Assembly: GCA_964036315.1 (NCBI GenBank)
Contig: OZ038496.1
Span: 18,141,641 to 18,205,640, forward strand
Length of the DNA: 64,000 nt
Direction of reading: 5' to 3'
DNA from: Acanthosepion esculentum
Lineage: Eukaryota > Mollusca > Cephalopoda > Sepiida > Sepiidae
Shown one piece after another: positions 48,271 through 59,394 of this stretch (within the stretch, counting starts at the first letter, position 1; every line of letters starts with the position of its first letter). Below the pieces are notes generated by a model. That model saw nothing but the letters and a program-made list of their open reading frames with translations. It was not told the origin of the DNA and did not search any database. Position numbers and translations under genes: made by a program.

Positions 48271-51200
48271 AAATTTAGACATAATGAAGATGTTAACATT
48301 TTACAATACTTCAAACAAAAGGTTAGGAAGGAAGCCCCCATCAATACTGGAAAGAGTGATAACAGCTATTGGGCTTGAGAAGAGAAAATAATGACATAAT
48401 GAAGATGTTGACATTCCACACTTCTTCAAATAAAAGGTTAGTAAGGAAGCCCCCATCAATACTGGAAAGAGTGATAACAGCTACTGGGCTTGAGAAGAGA
48501 AAATAATGACATAATGAAGATGTTGACATTCCACACTACTTCAAATAAAAGGTTAGGAAGGAAGCCCCCATCAATACTGGAAAGAGTGATAACAGCTATT
48601 GGGCTTGAGAAGAGAAAATAATGACATAATGAAGATGTTAACATTTTACAATACTTCAAATAAAAGGTTAGGAAGGAAGCCCCCATCAATACTGGAAAGA
48701 GTGATAACAGCTATTGGGCTTGAGAAGAGAAAATAATGACATAATGAAGATGTTGACATTCCACACTACTTCAAATAAAAGGTTAGGAAGGAAGCCCCCA
48801 TCAATACTGGAAAGAGTGATAACAGCTACTGGGCTTGAGAAGAGAAAATAATGACATAATGAAGATGTTGACATTCCACACTACTTCAAATAAAAGGTTA
48901 GGAAGGAAGCCCCCATCAATACTGGAAAGAGTGATAACAGCTATTGGGCTTGAGAAGAGAAAATAATGACATAATGAAGATGTTAACATTTTACAATACT
49001 TCAAATAAAAGGTTAGGAAGGAAGCCCCCATCAATACTGGAAAGAGTGATAACAGCTATTGGGCTTGAGAAGAGAAAATAATGACATAATGAAGATGTTA
49101 ACATTTTACAATACTTCAAATAAAAGGTTAGGAAGGAAGCCCCCATCAATACTGGAAAGAGTGATAACAGCTATTGGGCTTGAGAAGAGAAAATAATGAC
49201 ATAATGAAGATGTTGACATTCCACACTACTTCAAATAAAAGGTTAGGAAGGAAGCCCCCATCAATACTGGAAAGAGTGATAACAGCTACTGGGCTTGAGA
49301 AGAGAAAATAATGACATAATGAAGATGTTGACATTCCACACTACTTCAAATAAAAGGTTAGGAAGGAAGCCCCCATCAATACTGGAAAGAGTGATAACAG
49401 CTATTGGGCTTGAGAAGAGAAAATAATGACATAATGAAGATGTTAACATTTTACAATACTTCAAATAAAAGGTTAGGAAGGAAGCCCCCATCAATACTGG
49501 AAAGAGTGATAACAGCTATTGGGCTTGAGAAGAGAAAATAATGACATAATGAAGATGTTGACATTCCACACTACTTCAAATAAAAGGTTAGGAAGGAAGC
49601 CCCCATCAATACTGGAAAGAGTGATAACAGCTATTGGGCTTGAGAAGAGAAAATAATGACATAATGAAGATGTTGACATTCCACACTACTTCAAATAAAA
49701 GGTTAGGAAGGAAGCCCCCATCAATACTGGAAAGAGTGATAACAGCTATTGGGCTTGAGAAGAGAAAATAATGACATAATGAAGATGTTGACATTCCACA
49801 CTACTTCAAATAAAAGGTTAGGAAGGAAGCCCCCATCAATACTGGAAAGAGTGATAACAGCTATTGGGCTTGAGAAGAGAAAATAATGACATAATGAAGA
49901 TGTTGACATTCCACACTACTTCAAATAAAAGGTTAGGAAGGAAGCCCCCATCAATACTGGAAAGAGTGATAACAGCTATTGGGCTTGAGAAGAGAAAATA
50001 ATGACATAATGAAGATGTTGACATTCCACACTACTTCAAATAAAAGGTTAGGAAGGAAGCCCCCATCAATACTGGAAAGAGTGATAACAGCTATTGGGCT
50101 TGAGAAGAGAAAATAATGACATAATGAAGATGTTGACATTCCACACTACTTCAAATAAAAGGTTAGGAAGGAAGCCCCCATCAATACTGGAAAGAGTGAT
50201 AACAGCTATTGGGCTTGAGAAGAGAAAATAATGACATAATGAAGATGTTAACATTCCACACTACTTCAAATAAAAGGTTAGGAAGGAAGCCCCCATCAAT
50301 ACTGGAAAGAGTGATAACAGCTATTGGGCTTGAGAAGAGAAAATAATGACATAATGAAGATGTTGACATTCCACACTACTTCAAATAAAAGGTTAGGAAG
50401 GAAGCCCCCATCAATACTGGAAAGAGTGATAACAGCTATTGGGCTTGAGAAGAGAAAATAATGACATAATGAAGATGTTGACATTCCACACTACTTCAAA
50501 TAAAAGGTTAGGAAGGAAGCCCCCATCAATACTGGAAAGAGTGATAACAGCTATTGGGCTTGAGAAGAGAAAATAATGACATAATGAAGATGTTGACATT
50601 CCACACTACTTCAAATAAAAGGTTAGGAAGGAAGCCCCCATCAATACTGGAAAGAGTGATAACAGCTATTGGGCTTGAGAAGAGAAAATAATGACATAAT
50701 GAAGATGTTAACATTTTACAATACTTCAAATAAAAGGTTAGGAAGGAAGCCCCCATCAATACTGGAAAGAGTGATAACAGCTATTGGGCTTGAGAAGAGA
50801 AAATAATGACATAATGAAGATGTTGACATTCCACACTACTTCAAATAAAAGGTTAGGAAGGAAGCCCCCATCAATACTGGAAAGAGTGATAACAGCTATT
50901 GGGCTTGAGAAGAGAAAATCATGATGTAATCAAGATGTTGATGTTCCACACTACTTCAAATAAAAGGTTAGGAAGGAAGCCCCCATCAATACTGGAAAGA
51001 GTGATAACAGCTATTGGGCTTGAGAAGAGAAAATAATGACATAATGAAGATGTTGACATTCCACACTACTTCAAATAAAAGGTTAGGAAGGAAGCCCCCA
51101 TCAATACTGGAAAGTGTGATAACAGCTATTGGGCTTGAGAAGAGAAAATAATGACATAATGAAGATGTTGACATTCCACACTACTTCAAATAAAAGGTTA

Positions 51201-52397
51201 GGAAGGAAGCCCCCATCAATACTGGAAAGAGTGATAACAGCTATTGGGCTTGAGAAGAGAAAATAATGACATAATGAAGATGTTAACATTCCACACTACT
51301 TCAAATAAAAGGTTAGGAAGGAAGCCCCCATCAATACTGGAAAGAGTGATAACAGCTATTGGGCTTGAGAAGAGAAAATAATGACATAATGAAGATGTTG
51401 ACATTCCACACTACTTCAAATAAAAGGTTAGGAAGGAAGCCCCCATCAATACTGGAAAGAGTGATAACAGCTATTGGGCTTGAGAAGAGAAAATAATGAC
51501 ATAATGAAGATGTTGACATTCCACACTACTTCAAATAAAAGGTTAGGAAGGAAGCCCCCATCAATACTGGAAAGAGTGATAACAGCTATTGGGCTTGAGA
51601 AGAGAAAATAATGACATAATGAAGATGTTGACATTCCACACTACTTCAAATAAAAGGTTAGGAAGGAAGCCCCCATCAATACTGGAAAGAGTGATAACAG
51701 CTATTGGGCTTGAGAAGAGAAAATAATGACATAATGAAGATGTTAACATTTTACAATACTTCAAATAAAAGGTTAGGAAGGAAGCCCCCATCAATACTGG
51801 AAAGAGTGATAACAGCTATTGGGCTTGAGAAGAGAAAATAATGACATAATGAAGATGTTGACATTCCACACTACTTCAAATAAAAGGTTAGGAAGGAAGC
51901 CCCCATCAATACTGGAAAGAGTGATAACAGCTATTGGGCTTGAGAAGAGAAAATCATGATGTAATCAAGATGTTGATGTTCCACACTACTTCAAATAAAA
52001 GGTTAGGAAGGAAGCCCCCATCAATACTGGAAAGAGTGATAACAGCTATTGGGCTTGAGAAGAGAAAATAATGACATAATGAAGATGTTGACATTCCACA
52101 CTACTTCAAATAAAAGGTTAGGAAGGAAGCCCCCATCAATACTGGAAAGTGTGATAACAGCTATTGGGCTTGAGAAGAGAAAATAATGACATAATGAAGA
52201 TGTTGACATTCCACACTACTTCAAATAAAAGGTTAGGAAGGAAGCCCCCATCAATACTGGAAAGAGTGATAACAGCTATTGGGCTTGAGAAGAGAAAATA
52301 ATGACATAATGAAGATGTTGACATTCCACGCTACTTCAAACAAAAGGTTAGGAAGGAAGCCCCCATCAATACTGCAATAACAGTGGACTTGAGAAAC
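48271..52397. repeat. 115-bp satellite array, about 36 copies
   Basis: A 115-bp monomer (landmarks GACATAATGAAGATGTTGAC, AGGAAGGAAGCCCCCATCAA, GATAACAGCTATTGGGCTTG) repeats with constant phase. Two main types differ at GTTAACATTTTACAATAC and GTTGACATTCCACACTAC. At the left end these types recur every 345 bp (48,292, 48,637, 48,982), a trimeric higher-order unit. A variant with AATCATGATGTAATCAAGAT at about 50,917 and 51,952 (1,035 bp apart, nine monomers), with a linked GGAAAGTGTGAT variant at about 51,111 and 52,146, marks a nine-monomer duplication. The right edge decays at 52,375-52,397. The 62- and 77-codon frames in it are by-products. Confidence 0.97.
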
Positions 52398-52439
52398 CTA
52401 TTTTCCTGAAAAATTTAATTCAATAGAAAGATATGAGTT

Positions 52440-52990
52440 TCATCCAAAAGTCACACTGGCTGTTCAGTCAATAAATACCAAATGTTTCCATAGAAGAAAA
52501 CAGTTGCTTTTACCGTTGTCACTATAGACAAGGAGAACAGATATTACACTTGGTATTTACTCGTTTGCAGACAGTGGCAAGATATAGCACAAGGTTGGTT
52601 TAAAGTGGGGAACCCAAGCATGTACATGTGGGCTAAGGCCAAAAATTGTTCAGTCTCCGCAAACATTACACTCCCTCTTTGGTGCAATGAAGGAGATGCT
52701 GCCATAATGTTGGAATCTCCAGACCACAACTGAGAGATAAAATCCAGTCTGCTCAAAGGTAGATACTACATTTTGATCCCAGCCCAATGGCAAGGGAGTG
52801 AAGAAAAGTGTTTACCAGTAGCACTGGCTATTTGGTCAATGAATGCTGAATGTAGACATTACCATGATACACAAGGAGAACATGTACTACATTTTGATGG
52901 CCAGGGAATTAAAACAAAAGCATTACTCAAATAACACTGCCTGCTTGGCCAATGACTGTCAAATGTTTCTATATAAGGAAATGAGTACTA
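52440..52990. repeat. Diverged tandem repeat beside the satellite
   Basis: CACTGGCTGTTCAGTCAATA (52,449), CACTGGCTATTTGGTCAATG (52,823) and CACTGCCTGCTTGGCCAATG (52,938) begin similar segments with AATGTTTCCATA...ATTACCA...ACAAGGAGAACA blocks. The last two starts are 115 bp apart. TACTACATTTTGATCCCAGC and TACTACATTTTGATGGCCAG also recur. I see no sequence match to the 115-bp satellite itself. Confidence 0.55.
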
Positions 52991-54549
52991 TTACCATTGC
53001 AATTACCTTAACAAAATACAACAGGAAAAGTCATTGTGTCTTCAAGCTCAAGCTGCCCACAATTAGTTTGAAGAGCATTCTGTAGATTTCTGATGAATGG
53101 TGTGGCCACAACATTTGCTCAGCATGAGCCTAAATGAGCAATTATGGAATCTTGTGGAGAGATCTATTTGCACACAAGCTATCTACCAACAAGTATCAGG
53201 GAGTTACGAACAATTACCAATGCGACATGACACTATATCTTTTCAGAAATTTTCCGACTACTTGCAACTGCTAGGATTAGGGAGTTTATCTCACTCACTT
53301 TATTCTCTCTATCACTAACATGTAGTTGGCAAAATTCCCCTACTATCGACAATAAAACTAGCCAATACAGATGATATGCATTGTGCTATTTAAAACTACA
53401 AAATAATTTACTTCTGTCATAAGAAACGAATCTGGCATATTTGGTTGAAGGCAGTTGTAGCGGCAACCACCGCAGTCACAAAGCACTGATTTTGACTACA
53501 TTCTAAATGAGATATTGTGACAATGTCACAATTGGGCTAGGCAAGATCTGATATGATATTAGGCATTTGCTCATTAACTACTGACACATCAGTGTATGTT
53601 GGTGTATGCAAATTTGTTAATGCACATATACTATACATGCCACCTGCAAAAAATGGATGTAGGTGATCATGGCTTTCCATATATTCATTTTTATCTATTA
53701 TCTATGAATTTTCATGGCTTCTTTGGGAAATATAATCAAGTGGTTTCCCATTGTCTTCTCTACTGTTTTGAATTCAGTTGTCTTTCTCCTAGAGTGGCTG
53801 CCAGCCCATTCTACCGTGTTATTCAACCCATCAATGGGGATGAGGAGTAAAATGGACACAGGCCTTTACCTGTATAGAAGTGGTCATTTTGCTATTGTCC
53901 ACTATTATTTTAGTGGTGAAGTTATGCCTAAAACCAGCTACACATTTTGAAGAATTTAATAACAGAGAAATGGTGCCCAGTGTTCCACAAAGTCAGTGAT
54001 TAGTTCTCACCAGGTTTGAATTCAGAATTTTCCTCCTCTTTGACTGGCTGCCACCAAAGGCAAAGATGCCCAGTCTACTTTGTGATTTCATTCATAACTA
54101 GAAGAAGATGGATGAAGGGATGTGAAAGGTGACTGTTTTCCTTAAGGTAATTGAATTTGCAAGAGTCACGTGACAGCTGGTGTAGGATATCAGGTTGTGG
54201 AGTGATGACGCCCAATTGCTATTGTAGACCATTTGGACGATAGATATTGTTACAAAACCACAGCAGTAGTGTGAACAGAGGAAGCCACATGATAACACCA
54301 AGAACAGAAATGCCACCACCAGCCTGGCAGTTTTCCTTTCAGGGAATATTACAAGAAAGACTCTCTTTCATTTTCCCTTTCACATTGCTTGTTGTTTGCC
54401 TATGTTATAATTTTACTGTGTGGAATGTAAGGTTAGCAAAACTACCATTAAGTAAAAAATACCAATGTCATAAGCCAAAGGTCATTTTCCATTGAATCTA
54501 ATTCAAATAATTCACAGAATATGGACAATGCAGATCTCTTGACAATTCT
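52991..54549. other. Spacer with a weak local duplication
   Basis: TTGAATTCAGTTGTC...AGTGGCTGCCAGCC (about 53,768) and TTGAATTCAGAATTT...ACTGGCTGCCACC (about 54,016) are probably related, and resemble 23.30 kb. A LINE-A-like terminal block (TAGGTGATCATGGCTTTCCA) is at 53,660. No gene is recognised. Confidence 0.35.
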
Positions 54550-54825
54550 ATAGGGTGCGATGGATAAATTGGCAACTAAATTACACAAAAATGAAAATAA
54601 CACTGTCATCTCATTTTAACAGATCTACAGGGTGCGATAGATAAATTATCGTCTAAATGATGCAAAAATGAAAATAACACTGACATCTCATTTTTACAGA
54701 TATATCTACCAAAATTATCCCAAAATATTTTGAAATACTAAAGAGTAAATTTATTCAAAAATATCGCCATTGGCTTCAACTACAGCCTCCAGATAATTTA
54801 ATTGTATGTATATTTACTTATAGTT
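54550..54825 (+). mobile_element. Mariner terminal fragments, partly duplicated
   Basis: The terminal motif AGGGTGCGATGGATAAATTG is at about 54,552 and again, as CAGGGTGCGATAGATAAATT, at 54,627. Each is followed by TGCAAAAATGAAAATAACAC-like sequence. The second copy runs on to CTTCAACTACAGCCTCCAGA before breaking off. The same end begins the longer copy at 55,083. Confidence 0.7.
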
Positions 54826-55048
54826 ATATATATATATATATAAGTGGACATTGAAGTCAAGACTCAGAGGCGATAGTCTCTTTCATGCTAAGTGCAATCG
54901 TCTGATGGTTTGATGATTGCTTTTAGCATGAAACAGACTATCACCTTGGGGTGTTGACTTCAATGTCCACTTTTATATTTGAGTATGTTCTATCCCTGAT
55001 ATTGAGCACTTTAATCTATAAATATAACATATTTTAAAACTATATTTT
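54826..55048 (-). mobile_element. Short fold-back element with hammerhead-like core, copy 2
   Basis: Opposite in orientation to 24,632-24,840, with the same hairpin (outer arms AAGTGGACATTGAAGTCAA and complement) and the same unique part at its right (AGCACTTTAATCTATAAATA). On the plus strand the inner arm reads GGT, TTGATGA (54910-54916), stem II TGCT-TTT-AGCA (54918-54928), GAAA (54930-54933), then ..TATC and ACC (54943-54945) pairing with GGT. This copy keeps stem II and part of stem I but has C3 changed to T. The minus strand of the other arm has a similar motif with CAGACGA. Confidence 0.75.
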
Positions 55049-55049
55049 A

Positions 55050-55082
<33 letters not shown>
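55050..55082. repeat. (CA)n microsatellite
   Basis: A CA run lies between the fold-back element and the mariner end. Confidence 0.95.
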
Positions 55083-55087
<5 letters not shown>

Positions 55088-55960
55088 GGTGCGATGGATA
55101 AATTGTCGTCTAGACTATGCAAAATTGAAAATAACACTGACATCTCATTTTAACAGATATATCTACCAAAATTACCCCCAAATATTTTGAAATACTAAAG
55201 AGTAAATTTATTCAACAAAACCACCAATTGCTTCAACCACAGGTGCCAGACGATTTCGGAATCTCCTGCAGTTCTTCTTGATGGTCTCCTTGTTTAAGTT
55301 GGTGAATGCTGTCATAATCCTTGCCTTTACTTCATCTTTGGTGTTACAGGGAATTTTGTCGATTTCTCACCCAACTGCACCCCATGCATAATAATCATGG
55401 TGGAGGGGTTGCAGTCTGTTGAGTTAAGTGGCCAAATGTAAGGGGATGATATGGTCACAGAAATTGTTTGATTACTATGACTGGATTCTCCTGCTTGTGT
55501 GGTATGGTGCAGAGTCCTGTTGCCTGATATAGGGTCTTGCAGCAGCCATCTTCTTGACCCAGGCAGCGCTACCTCTTCAAGACACTTGATATAGGCCTGT
55601 GTGTTCAGTCTGAGGCTTTCATATATCAAATTCAATTTCTTTACTTATCAGAGTGAATTTTCTGAGCTGCCTTACCTTTGTAATCACCATTAGAATCATC
55701 CAACTCTTTCCAAATCCTCTGCACTGTCCTCACCCAAGCACTCTGAAACATTTGTATTGGAGCTTCTGGCTCAAATGCCAAGCAATACAGCATGCAGTTT
55801 CAAAATTTATGATGGAGTGAATTGTGTCATGGTGCTTTTTATTTGTCACAGATGGTGCCTAACTGACCCTACTATACTGTGCATTTGACAAAATTAAAGG
55901 CAAAGAATGCACATGTGGAAAATTAAAAATATAAAATCACAAGTTATCCATCGCACTCTG
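55083..55960 (-). mobile_element. Mariner-family transposon relic, both ends present
   Basis: The left end GGGTGCGATGGATAAATTG and the complement of the right end AAGTTATCCATCGCACTCTG are inverted repeats, and TA follows the right end. On the minus strand, about 55,640-55,200 encodes the transposase C-terminal half in a shifted frame: LNTQAYIKCLEEVALP, LHHTTQ, then SPYIWPLNSTDCNP. The last matches the WP.NS.D.NP signature around the third catalytic aspartate of mariner transposases. A tail follows resembling T.KKNCRRFR.R. Frameshifts, stops and a deleted N-terminal half make it inactive. Confidence 0.8.
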
Positions 55961-56582
55961 TAGGATGGTTTGAGAGTGCAGCTGAAATAGAGCAAACAAA
56001 ACAAGAAAGAAAATCATTCAAATTATTCCTGAAACTTGAAGCAGCACTTGAGACAATTCTTATCAAGTCAAATCAATGCCAATCTGACGGTTCTAAAATT
56101 TGTGCCCAAATAAAACTTGTACGAAAGATCTTCAAATATCAAGTGTATGAGAAATTGGACACAGAAAAAAAGGCCAAGTCTTCCTTAGAAATTTAATAAT
56201 TCATCACTTTCTGAAATCATTAGGATGACGACAGAATAGAAATTAGCATTTCATAATTGGATACTAATATGGTGGCATTCCTTTTCAATTATTTTAGATT
56301 TTGATTAATTTCATTTTTTTTTTTATTCATATTTTTGAAGAACTTACAAGTGTTGGTTGTTCAAGCTCCAGGCATGGTTTTAGCAAAAAGAAAAGCAAAA
56401 TTCTATTTGAAGTGTTTTCTTGAAAAGCAAAAACAGGATAAAATTCACTGAATTTTGTCATGTTCAGTTTTTACGTCGTTTGTAAGCATTCTTGGTTTAT
56501 TTAAAATCTGGTGTTACTTCTGTGAAGAATATAAGTATATACAAAATAAAGCATAAATATTCAAGCTTTGTTTGATCACAGG
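55961..56582. other. Spacer
   Basis: No recognisable gene or repeat. Confidence 0.5.
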
Positions 56583-56669
56583 GTCCTACATGGCCGAGTT
56601 GGTCTTAGGCATATCATATCTTAAGATGGTTCCCCTTCAGGGACACAGGTTCAAATCCTGTCAGAGGAC
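56583..56669 (+). tRNA. tRNA-Leu-like sequence, probably degenerate
   Basis: ATGGCCGAGTTGGTCTTAGG fits a class II (Leu-type) D arm, and CCCTTCAGGG forms a long variable arm. ACAGG-TTCAAAT-CCTGT is a perfect T arm, GTCCT pairs with AGGAC at the ends, and TTTT lies a few bases downstream. The anticodon arm does not fold into a clean 5-bp stem with a 7-base loop, and the last acceptor pairs mismatch. It is a tRNA pseudogene or a tRNA-derived repeat head rather than a sure functional gene. Confidence 0.45.
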
Positions 56670-56763
56670 AAATATTTTCTAACAAGATTTCTCAAATATT
56701 CAGGCTGGTAAGATGCAAACAAATAAATACACAGTTTAATAAATAAATAAAAACAATTAAACA

Positions 56764-56767
<4 letters not shown>

Positions 56768-56832
<65 letters not shown>
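56768..56832. repeat. (TA)n microsatellite, with a (CA)n/(TA)n cluster to 56,950
   Basis: A long TA run is followed, after about 60 bp, by CA/TA/CA runs at 56,896-56,949. Confidence 0.95.
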
Positions 56833-56835
<3 letters not shown>

Positions 56836-56908
56836 TGCATGAAGTTAAATGTGCTTTGTGCTGTGTTGATTTCTCCATCTACACTATTATATACATACAC
56901 ACACACAC

Positions 56909-56951
<43 letters not shown>

Positions 56952-57004
56952 GTAATTTTATATACCTACATCCATAAATATATATAATTTTATATATATA
57001 TATA

Positions 57005-57145
57005 TATTAGGTAATTTTAGATTTTATTGTGTACTAATTATTTGGTCTGTATAATAAATACATTAAGCTCTTTTTATTGATCAGTAGTTAATATTTTATA
57101 TTACTAGGATCCACTTGGATTATATACCAATGTATTTATTAATTT
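57005..57145 (-). repeat. Dispersed repeat flanked by TA run, copy 2
   Basis: Minus-strand copy of the segment at 31,467-31,615, with GGATCCACTTGGATTATATA at about 57,109. (TA)n lies on both sides. Confidence 0.65.
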
Positions 57146-57149
57146 TATG

Positions 57150-57151
57150 TA

Positions 57152-57204
<53 letters not shown>
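57150..57204. repeat. (TG)n(TA)n microsatellite
   Basis: A short TG run passes into about 23 TA units, directly abutting the truncated SINE tail at 57,205. Confidence 0.95.
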
Positions 57205-57205
<1 letters not shown>

Positions 57206-57300
57206 CATGGTATGTCCAACTAGAACAATCTACCTTGGTGGATGAAATAAAGGGTTCAGTTTGGAATTCCAGTCACCTGAAGAAGGCCGAAACGTTGATT
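57205..57300 (+). mobile_element. Fold-back SINE tail fragment
   Basis: GGCATGGTATGTCCAACTAG, GAAATAAAGGGTTCAGTTTG, AATTCCAGTCACCTGAAGAA and GGCCGAAACGTTG match the right half of the elements at 34.6 and 45.4 kb. Here the loop between GGCC and GAAACG is absent, so the hammerhead-like stem II is gone. Confidence 0.7.
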
Positions 57301-57740
57301 TTTAACTGCATCAATATATATCTCTTTGCATTCATTTTGATTATTACAGAGTCTGTTGTATTTTAGTTTAGGTGTTACTCTGGTCTTCTTAAATTTATGT
57401 ACTTTTATTCCGAGGCTGTATATGACCGGAAGGTAGTCACTCCCACAGTCTGTACTCTGGTAGGTTTTACAACGTAAAACTGGATTTCTTAAGCATTTGT
57501 TGGTTGTAATATAATCAGTTCGATTCTTTGTGTGTCTCCCCATGCTTCACCCTGTCCATAAATATCTAAGATATTCTTGAAACCATGTGTTCATTACTAT
57601 TTGATTGCTGTGCACCCTTGAACCCATCTTTCACCATGTTCATTATGACTTCTACTCTAAATTTGCTAATTATTTCAACTGTCTTGTTTTTGTCTGATTT
57701 TATTATGCAGCTCTCCCATGATGATGGTAATTTCTTGTTA
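57301..57740 (-). pseudogene. LINE-C endonuclease-domain fragment
   Basis: The minus strand reads TKNRTDYITTNKCLRNPVLR, then TDCGSDYLPVIYSLGIKVH, then TRVTPKLKYN. This matches the C-terminal part of the APE-type endonuclease of LINE polyproteins, where an IDYI..N....S..D.R and a D..SDH.L signature are usual; here the SDH histidine is Tyr. The upstream part is frameshifted. It abuts the T-run that ends LINE-B, so LINE-B may have inserted into it. Confidence 0.6.
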
Positions 57741-57751
57741 TTTTATTTTTT

Positions 57752-58690
57752 TTTTTTTTTTAATCGTAACACCCCAAGCAAGGCCGGAGGCCACTATCAT
57801 GCAAGGGGTTAAAGAAGGGTTGGAGGAAGAGCAGATAGGAGTGGCAAGGGAGGGGATGTGGTGAAATAGAAAGACAGTGGGTCGATCAAGGCAAGGGGGC
57901 CACAGAAGATCCGGAGCGAGGGCAGATAGGAATGATAAATGAAAGGAAGTGGAGAAGGGAAGTGGATAGATCAAGGCAACTGGAGATGTCGATTGACGCT
58001 ACACTTAAACCGTTGGAGATTGTATTTGTCAGGGAAACATAAAATAGGGAAGGGAGTTCAATAGGTGAGATGTGCAAGACATGAAACTATTGGAGTAGAA
58101 GAGACGTCTACATCTAACAGTTTCCACGGTGTAGGGGTGGGAGCGGGATGCCAGCCTCGTAGGACGTTTAAATTCATGAGGCCTGGGGACAAGCAAACGC
58201 AACTTCTCAGAGCAATTACCGTGGAAGTACTTGTAAAAAAGGCAGAGCGAGGCAACATCGCGTCTGTGAGAGAGCGACTGCAGACGAGATGACAGATCAG
58301 GGCCAATCATGATGCCTATCCATCTCTGGATCTTATCAAGAACCCCGAGGCAAACAGACCATATATGGCAGCAATACTCCATGCAAGGGCGAATGGTCGA
58401 TTTATAGACTTGAAGGATCGATTCCGGGGAGAAAAATTTCCTGGCTCGGCACAGAGAACCAACTTTCTTTGCGGTGGCTGATGCAACTGACTCTATGTAT
58501 TTGTTCCATCTCAGATCAGCAGACAGTGTGAGACCGAGCAGCCGCAGAGAGGAGCTCTCGAGAAGTTGGTCATCAGACATTCTAATGGGATGCAGGGATG
58601 GATCCTTGTGGTGGTTGATAGAGAGCAGTTTTGTTTTTGCATTGAGTCTCGGTGATATCCAGCGCGCTGTAAATGTTATCAATTACTTCT
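57752..58690 (-). pseudogene. LINE-B (jockey/CR1-like) RT C-terminal region and 3' UTR
   Basis: On the minus strand, 58,682-58,029 is one open frame. It contains LNAKTKLLSINHHKDPSLHP, then LLESSSLRLLGLTLSADLRW, AKKVGSLCRARKFFSPESIL, YKSTIRPCMEYCCHIWS, then LDKIQRWIGIMIGPDLSSRL, LSHRRDVASLCLFYKYFHGN, then CRRLFYSNSF, ending in LLNSLPYFMFP. These are the post-catalytic thumb and connection segments of jockey/CR1-type RTs. The YXDD core and endonuclease are absent, so it is 5'-truncated. The 3' UTR runs to an A-rich terminus (T-run at 57,752-57,764 on the plus strand). Older copies are at 0.8-1.35 and 25.5 kb. The frame is open, so this is the youngest. Confidence 0.85.
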
Positions 58691-59390
58691 TCTATGCTTT
58701 GTGGTGTTGGTGTGTAGACAATAATTTTGTCCTGGGTATGATGATAGACTACATCCAGCCCCAAGACCACTGATTGGGAGGTTTTGAAAAGAATGGAACC
58801 ACCTTTTAATTGCCGTTGTTCCCAGGTCCACCCTGAACTATGGTAGCACCTCACCTGATAGGATCCTAATTGGGGTCAAAAATCTGAAAGTATAGCTTTT
58901 TAAAAAAAAATAAAGTATAAATTACCACCAACAAGAGATTTTTGTAAAAGAAAAAAAATTGCCAACAATAGATTTTTGTAAAAAGAAAGAATTACTCAAG
59001 CTACCATGAAAATTAAATTTCAGTATTAAATGACCTATAAGGTATTTATATGCCATTAAACAAACAATAATAATTGATATATCAAAAGGTTTTCCTTTCA
59101 GCTAATCTCAGAGAATTTTGTCAAACAGTTGACAGTATTCCAGAACACATTTCTTCATGTCATTATCTTGTATTAGTCCTACTCCTCTTTGATTTTTCTT
59201 TCTGCCTGTATATATGACCCAGTTTTTGTCACTGTCAAAATACCTATTATTTGCCCATCTAGTTCTGTATAATCTGAGAATGTTAACATTTAGCTTATTT
59301 ATCTCCTGTTTGATATTTTCAAGCTGCTCACATTGATGTAATCGTTATACATTCAATGTCCCTATAGCAATTGACTGTCTCAAAATATTC
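58691..59390. other. Spacer with a short direct repeat
   Basis: A minus-strand frame (58,854-58,582) overlaps the LINE but has no motif I recognise. AGATTTTTGTAAAAGAAA is repeated 39 bp apart near 58,935 and 58,973. Confidence 0.4.
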
Positions 59391-59394
59391 TCTT

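Noticed and set aside
48341..52324. A family of 62-77-residue small proteins on the minus strand
   Set aside because: They recur every 115 bp with the satellite and have no independent signal of coding.
48271..52397. A CRISPR-like array
   Set aside because: Repeats are contiguous with no unique spacers, and the context is eukaryotic satellite DNA.
57886..58306. Extra short genes overlapping LINE-B
   Set aside because: They are alternative frames of the LINE reverse transcriptase and its 3' UTR.
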